DNA of 9,788 nt, taken from contig CAIQOG010000474.1 in NCBI GenBank assembly GCA_903873355.1, forward strand, positions 1-9,788, in the 5' to 3' direction. The stretch is from an uncultured Bacteroidales bacterium. Its GTDB lineage: Bacteria; Bacteroidota; Bacteroidia; Bacteroidales; Paludibacteraceae. The stretch's first letter is position 1. Each line of letters opens with the position of its first letter. The notes under the pieces were generated by a model that was given only the letters and a program-made list of their open reading frames with translations, was not told the DNA's origin and did no database searches. The position numbers and the translations under genes are program-made. Positions 6,084-9,788 of the stretch are shown in pieces.

Positions 6084-7547
6084 CTATTTCAGAACCAACA
6101 CATTCTTGATTTCCCATGTTCCTGCTTTTGTAGTTGTAGAAACATATTTAAAGGCAATTCTGATTTTCTTACCTGAATATGTCGATAAACTTATTGGTCC
6201 GGTGTTGGCAAAAGTCCAACTTGAAGCATTTACAAACACAGGTGTTGTCAATTGAGTCCAGGTAGCAGTTGCAGGAAGGCCATCAACATAATTCTCTGAA
6301 ACCCATAAAGTACCATCAGTAACCGGATTTGTACAATACCGAATTACATGATCAAACGATAGTTTTGCAGTTGTAATATCTGTCAAATCTACTTGAGGTG
6401 AAATAAGCCAATCTTCGTTTGCATTGTTTACTGGAGCCACATATCCTGTCATTACAGCTGAGCCATATGATATTCCCCAAACTTGAGCACCTAACACATT
6501 CTGAGTTGTAAAATCTCCCAAAGTCTTTGCAAATGATTCTGAAAGTAATGGTTCGATAGGTTTAGTTCCACCTGTTGAACCAATAGGGGTTATAAAATAA
6601 GATGTACCACTCATTTCCGCCATACCAAACAATGAAGTTCCTAACAAACCATAAACTGTTACTTTCTTTCCGAACAGTTTGGTTTTTCCATCTTTAAGAT
6701 TTAAACTATCACGAACAACCCCTAATGGTAATTGTACAACCAAACATTTAGCAAGATAAATATCAGAAATAGTATCAGCTAATATAACATTTGCAACCTG
6801 AGTACAGGTATCAGTTGTAAAGAAATTTGAGCTATTCCATGAATATCCTACAATATATCCCTTTACGTACTTTGACATACCTTTATTGGCAATTGCCTCT
6901 GTAACTGTATATGGTGCAGCTTCTTTACCACTGTTTCCAGCTAAATTGACTGCTTCACCTCTTTTAATCAGAAAGTTTTTCAACTCCCATGTTCCTGCTT
7001 TTGTAGTTGTAGAAACATATTTAAAGGCAATTCTGATTTTTTTACCTGCAAATTGAGTCAGGCTTATTTGCTCTGACGATGGCAGTGGCGATGGCCAGGT
7101 ATTTGGATCAATAAATTGTTTTGTAACTAACTGTGTCCAGGTTGCAGTTGTTGGTAAACTGTCTGTATTATAATTCTCTGAAACCATTAGCGTTGCATCG
7201 GTCAGTGAATTTGCAAAATAACGAGCAACATGGTCAAAAGTCAGATGTGATGTAGAAACATTAGTTAAGTCAATTACCGGAGAAATCAACCATGCTTCAT
7301 CTGCTTTGTTTACACCTCCAACATATCCTGTCATGATTGCATAACCATTTGAATTATATATCCATTTTTCAGTTCCTGAAACATTTTTAGCAATAAAGTT
7401 ACCTAAACCTGTTGCAAATGTTTCAGAAAAAACTATTGATTCTTCAGTCTTTTGCGGTGTATATATTGATTCTGAAAGATTAGAGCAAGCCGTAAATGCC
7501 ATACTGAAACCCAAAAGTATCAATCCATATATTTTTGTCTTTTTCAT
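6084..7547 (-). CDS. lipoprotein with two choice-of-anchor-J-like domains flanking a DUF6359-like domain
   Basis: A 487-residue predicted outer-membrane lipoprotein. MKKTKIYGLILLGF is a signal sequence ending in the lipobox-like FTAC, so Cys21 should be lipidated. Domain 1 (about 38-197) and domain 2 (about 333-487) are clear duplicates: both run ETFA/ESFA...GNF/GDF, MTGYV, WLISP.(V/I)DLT, LTFDHV/LSFDHV, VSENY, LPTTATWTQL/LPATATWTQL and GKKIRIAFKYVS, which is the jelly-roll pattern of Cleaved_Adhesin/choice-of-anchor-J domains. Between them (about 211-322) lies YTVTEAIANKG...VKGYIVGY...KKVTVYG, resembling the OB-like DUF6359 domain. No nuclease or protease motif is visible. It follows the DUF5689-like gene by 31 nt and ends at the operon terminator, so it probably works with the TonB receptor, for example as a surface ligand-binding or adhesive component. 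Family names come from pattern recognition and the substrate is unknown. Confidence 0.85.
   Translation of the reverse strand: MKKTKIYGLILLGFSMAFTACSNLSESIYTPQKTEESIVFSETFATGLGNFIAKNVSGTEKWIYNSNGYAIMTGYVGGVNKADEAWLISPVIDLTNVSTSHLTFDHVARYFANSLTDATLMVSENYNTDSLPTTATWTQLVTKQFIDPNTWPSPLPSSEQISLTQFAGKKIRIAFKYVSTTTKAGTWELKNFLIKRGEAVNLAGNSGKEAAPYTVTEAIANKGMSKYVKGYIVGYSWNSSNFFTTDTCTQVANVILADTISDIYLAKCLVVQLPLGVVRDSLNLKDGKTKLFGKKVTVYGLLGTSLFGMAEMSGTSYFITPIGSTGGTKPIEPLLSESFAKTLGDFTTQNVLGAQVWGISYGSAVMTGYVAPVNNANEDWLISPQVDLTDITTAKLSFDHVIRYCTNPVTDGTLWVSENYVDGLPATATWTQLTTPVFVNASSWTFANTGPISLSTYSGKKIRIAFKYVSTTTKAGTWEIKNVLVLK
6112..6167 (-). repeat. 56-nt identical repeat, copy in domain 2
   Basis: Identical base for base to 6985-7040 (offset 873 nt, 291 codons). 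Identity continues to 6175/7048 with one mismatch. It encodes the IRIAFKYVSTTTKAGTW segment at the end of each duplicated domain of the lipoprotein. Confidence 0.9.
6985..7040 (-). repeat. 56-nt identical repeat, copy in domain 1
   Basis: Partner of the copy at 6112-6167, in the same orientation. Sequence on both sides has diverged at nucleotide and protein level, so the identity stops abruptly. Confidence 0.9.
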
Positions 7548-7578
7548 AAAGATGAATTTTTTATTGTTGAATAATTAA

Positions 7579-8658
7579 TTATTTGTTAACTTCGGCATGA
7601 TAATTCTCAAATCCTTTTCCTAAATCGCTTAATTTACGTATAGTCAACTGAAAATAGATTTCTGTAGTAGACTTAGTAGGATCAACTGCAGGTTTTTTAT
7701 CGTTATACCATGATACAATTGCTGTAATATTGCCTCGGTTACTTGATGATGGTAGTTTATAAGTAGCAAATTTGGAATACTCACTTGTTGAAACAAAAAT
7801 AGAACCTGTTCCATCCTGAATTTCACGTGATTGCGGAAATCCAATGCCATTTGTTGAAGGAGCAAAAATATAATCTGCAGCGTTTGTCAAAGGAGCAGGC
7901 ACTCCGAAATCTGCCCCTTTACCTGTGAAATAGGCATTTTTAATACATACTATCTTATTTATCACCGATTTTCCGGCAGCTTTAATTTGGGCAATAGTCA
8001 TAGTATCGGGTTTAATTAAGGCCGGATTAGGCAAACCATAGGTATGAATGACTTTCATAGCTACTGGTAATGGAATTCGACCGGGTTCTTTCCGATAAAT
8101 GGTATTATATATAGTGTCTAATTTAACCGTGTCTTTATCGTTCACTTTTATTGTATCCTTCGTGATAACTGTCTGAATAACTGAATGGTCATAATTATAG
8201 GTAACTGAACCAATTTGAGGTGATTGAGCATAGTTACCTACGTATAAGTCGTTACAACGTATCCATAGACGTTGTCCTAACGGATATATTCCTGAAAGAC
8301 CAGAAGCATCAATTGATATTTTGATAGCCTGACCATTCTTAAAATCCTGGATAGTCATGTATTTATAGACGTTTCCTTCAACATCGGTGGAGGTTACAAC
8401 TCCACTAATAATTATATCAGTATTTGATTTAATAATATTGCTGGTAAACAATCCCGAATTAGCTGCACCATATTTTAATTCAGTGTACAAGTCAGGTTTT
8501 TTTACAAAACTATCGATAAGTTGTGTGAATGTATAATTTGCTATCAATGAATCACCCATGAGTTTATCAGCACTAATCGGTTCAAAATCAACTTTTGCAC
8601 AACCAATAAGAAATGTACTGATAACTACTAATACACCGATTATATTCTTCTTTTTCAT
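7579..8658 (-). CDS. DUF5689-like surface lipoprotein, partner of the TonB receptor
   Basis: A 359-residue lipoprotein: signal MKKKNIIGVLVVISTF with a textbook lipobox LIGC, giving lipidated Cys20. The mature end AKVDFEP is acidic-aromatic and recalls the Bacteroidota export signal that sends lipoproteins to the cell surface. Residues about 40-152 look like DUF5689: ANYTFTQLIDSF, then DIIISGVVTSTDVEGNVYKY, MTIQD and the strongly typical YPLGQRLWIRCNDLYVGNY. A second half (about 220-345) has a comparable layout (VINKIVCIKNAYF, EIQDGTGSIFVSTS, GNITAIVSWY), so the protein may carry two tandem OB-like domains. They are joined by a Lys/Asp/Thr-rich linker with a short internal repeat (KDTIKVND, KDTVKLDT, residues 167-182). 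It starts 36 nt after the receptor gene, where a SusD gene would sit in a classical locus. The ligand is unknown. Confidence 0.85.
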   Translation of the reverse strand: MKKKNIIGVLVVISTFLIGCAKVDFEPISADKLMGDSLIANYTFTQLIDSFVKKPDLYTELKYGAANSGLFTSNIIKSNTDIIISGVVTSTDVEGNVYKYMTIQDFKNGQAIKISIDASGLSGIYPLGQRLWIRCNDLYVGNYAQSPQIGSVTYNYDHSVIQTVITKDTIKVNDKDTVKLDTIYNTIYRKEPGRIPLPVAMKVIHTYGLPNPALIKPDTMTIAQIKAAGKSVINKIVCIKNAYFTGKGADFGVPAPLTNAADYIFAPSTNGIGFPQSREIQDGTGSIFVSTSEYSKFATYKLPSSSNRGNITAIVSWYNDKKPAVDPTKSTTEIYFQLTIRKLSDLGKGFENYHAEVNK

Positions 8659-8694
8659 TTTCTTTAATGTTTAAAATTTTTCGGAGAATTGAAA

Positions 8695-9788
8695 TTAAAA
8701 TTTATAGGATATGTTTAGGAACATGTTCATTCCCCAAGCATAATAATACTTATTCGGGAATTTGTTCAAGGTATTCATATCAATTACCAATCCATTCAGA
8801 GGAATACGCGACTGACTGTATCCACCTGTTATCATGTGGGTATTATTCAGAATATTACTTGCCGAAAGATTTATATTAATTGATTTACGATCTTTCAGAT
8901 AAATAACTTTGCCCACTGAAACATCTAACAGGTATCCGCCTTTCAGTTTTTCCTGAGTTCCGAGTGCATTCATTACATCGGAATTGGTATAAAGTGCCAT
9001 GTTTGATTTAGTATAACGTAAAGGCGAAATATCTAAGTAATTATTATCGAAATAATTCAATGTCACATCGGCAAACCACATTTTGGGGTGGAAATAGCTA
9101 AGTTTTATGCTACCAACAGCTTGTGGACCACTACTTAATTTGAGGTTGTTTATTTTAACAGTATCCCATTGATCCGGTTTTGCACCATTTTCGAAACTCA
9201 AAACACCAACCGCATCTTTCGTGTAGTGATAATCGGCAACTGTTCCGGCTAAAGATAATGTAAAGCTTGAATTAAGTTTGAATGACAAACCAAGTTCAAT
9301 ACCCTGATAATTCTTGTCTACTTTTGTAAGTACATGATTTACAAAAGTCTGATTGATATCATCATAATAGCCATTGAGTTCTATACCATCAAGTGAAGTA
9401 GTATTGAAGTATGTAATTCTTCCACGAAACGATGGTAGGTTAAATGTATAGTTCATATCAAATGATAAAACTTTCTCGCTTTCCATTGGAACTGAAGTAT
9501 CTTTTACACGTTGTGAAATATAAGCATTATTAACCTGAGGAGCACGTGTTTCAGCAAGTACATTTACTGACAGGCGGTTATGTCCATCAATTTTGTACGT
9601 TCCACCAGCTTTTAATGATGGGTCAGTTGAATACCAAACCTTTCCCTGACCAAGTGAAACAACACCTAAGGCTTCAGCACGTCCGTTACGCATATAACCA
9701 TAACGGGAGAATTGAGTATAAGTCAATTGACCGGCATAATATAAGTCAAGTTCTTGAAACACCCATTCATTCTGAGCAAATGCAGCAG
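8695..9788 (-). CDS. TonB-dependent outer-membrane receptor, C-terminal part (5' end beyond window)
   Basis: The last 363 residues of a 22-stranded beta-barrel receptor; plug and N-terminal regions lie beyond the right edge. The frame is open through 9788 (AAFAQNEW precedes VFQELDLYYAGQ), so the GTG at 9762 is an internal valine and not a start. Alternating aromatic and hydrophobic strands with polar loops run throughout. Typical family strings are AQNEW, LDLYYAGQLTYTQF, MRNGRAEALG, GGTYKIDGHNRLSVN and LSFDMNYTF. The chain ends in NISYKF, with the terminal Phe used as an outer-membrane assembly signal. It probably imports a ligand using TonB/proton-motive energy together with the two lipoproteins behind it, and the operon promoter should lie outside the window. 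The sequence favours the receptor type accompanied by DUF5689 proteins over a SusC with SusD, but without the N-terminus this is not certain. Confidence 0.93.
   Translation of the reverse strand, partial: AAFAQNEWVFQELDLYYAGQLTYTQFSRYGYMRNGRAEALGVVSLGQGKVWYSTDPSLKAGGTYKIDGHNRLSVNVLAETRAPQVNNAYISQRVKDTSVPMESEKVLSFDMNYTFNLPSFRGRITYFNTTSLDGIELNGYYDDINQTFVNHVLTKVDKNYQGIELGLSFKLNSSFTLSLAGTVADYHYTKDAVGVLSFENGAKPDQWDTVKINNLKLSSGPQAVGSIKLSYFHPKMWFADVTLNYFDNNYLDISPLRYTKSNMALYTNSDVMNALGTQEKLKGGYLLDVSVGKVIYLKDRKSININLSASNILNNTHMITGGYSQSRIPLNGLVIDMNTLNKFPNKYYYAWGMNMFLNISYKF

Noticed and set aside
6084..7547. CRISPR- or phage-like repeat structure in the duplicated lipoprotein gene
   Set aside because: There are only two copies, within one continuous reading frame and 873 nt apart; this is a domain duplication.
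8667..8879. 70-residue plus-strand reading frame over the receptor/lipoprotein junction
   Set aside because: It is antisense to the receptor C-terminus and the junction, without a domain or start signal.
9760..9762. GTG as a start codon for the receptor gene
   Set aside because: The frame is open to position 9788 and encodes the conserved AQNEW just before it; a receptor of 355 residues would lack its plug and half its barrel.

Overview
The window reads as a Bacteroidota chromosome, most likely order Bacteroidales. Pointers are the archaeal/eukaryotic-type prolyl-tRNA synthetase usual in that group, outer-membrane lipoproteins with DUF5689-like and choice-of-anchor-J-like domains, a TonB-dependent receptor ending in a terminal Phe, the fused hisIE gene, AT-rich spacers without clear Shine-Dalgarno sites, and TAnnTTTG-type -7 promoter elements. 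I cannot name the genus with confidence; a Paludibacter-like organism would fit.

Layout. Positions 1-2378 hold two plus-strand genes: the 3' five-sixths of proS, a repeat-rich spacer with a hairpin terminator, and an atypical short-chain (SDR) NAD(P)-dependent epimerase/dehydratase. A 52-nt compound palindrome separates these from a minus-strand block. Read leftward from the right edge, that block has three units. The first is an outer-membrane module (9788 to 6084): a TonB-dependent receptor (cut by the edge), a DUF5689-like lipoprotein and a lipoprotein with duplicated choice-of-anchor-J-like domains around a central OB-like domain, ended by a perfect 16-bp stem terminator. The second is a secreted GH43 glycosidase (5869 to 4166) with its own -7 element and terminator. 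The third is a housekeeping group: hisIE, ftsE and a small zinc-ribbon protein (4052 to 2430).

How the genes fit together. The receptor and its two lipoproteins lie in one orientation 31-36 nt apart and probably form a surface uptake complex in which the DUF5689-like lipoprotein takes the place SusD has in classical polysaccharide loci; no SusD-like gene is visible between them. The substrate is not evident. The GH43 enzyme next door would release xylose or arabinose from plant glycans, but a strong terminator and its own probable promoter argue that it is a separate transcription unit.

Most notable points: ftsE is broken by the loss of one base exactly in the ABC signature motif; the two halves of the repeat-domain lipoprotein share a 56-nt identical stretch although the rest of the duplicates has diverged; and the epimerase gene is flanked by two hairpins that share the arms GTCTGAA/TTCAGAC. 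I found no RNA gene, CRISPR array, insertion sequence or phage gene. No gene-free stretch exceeds 300 bases.
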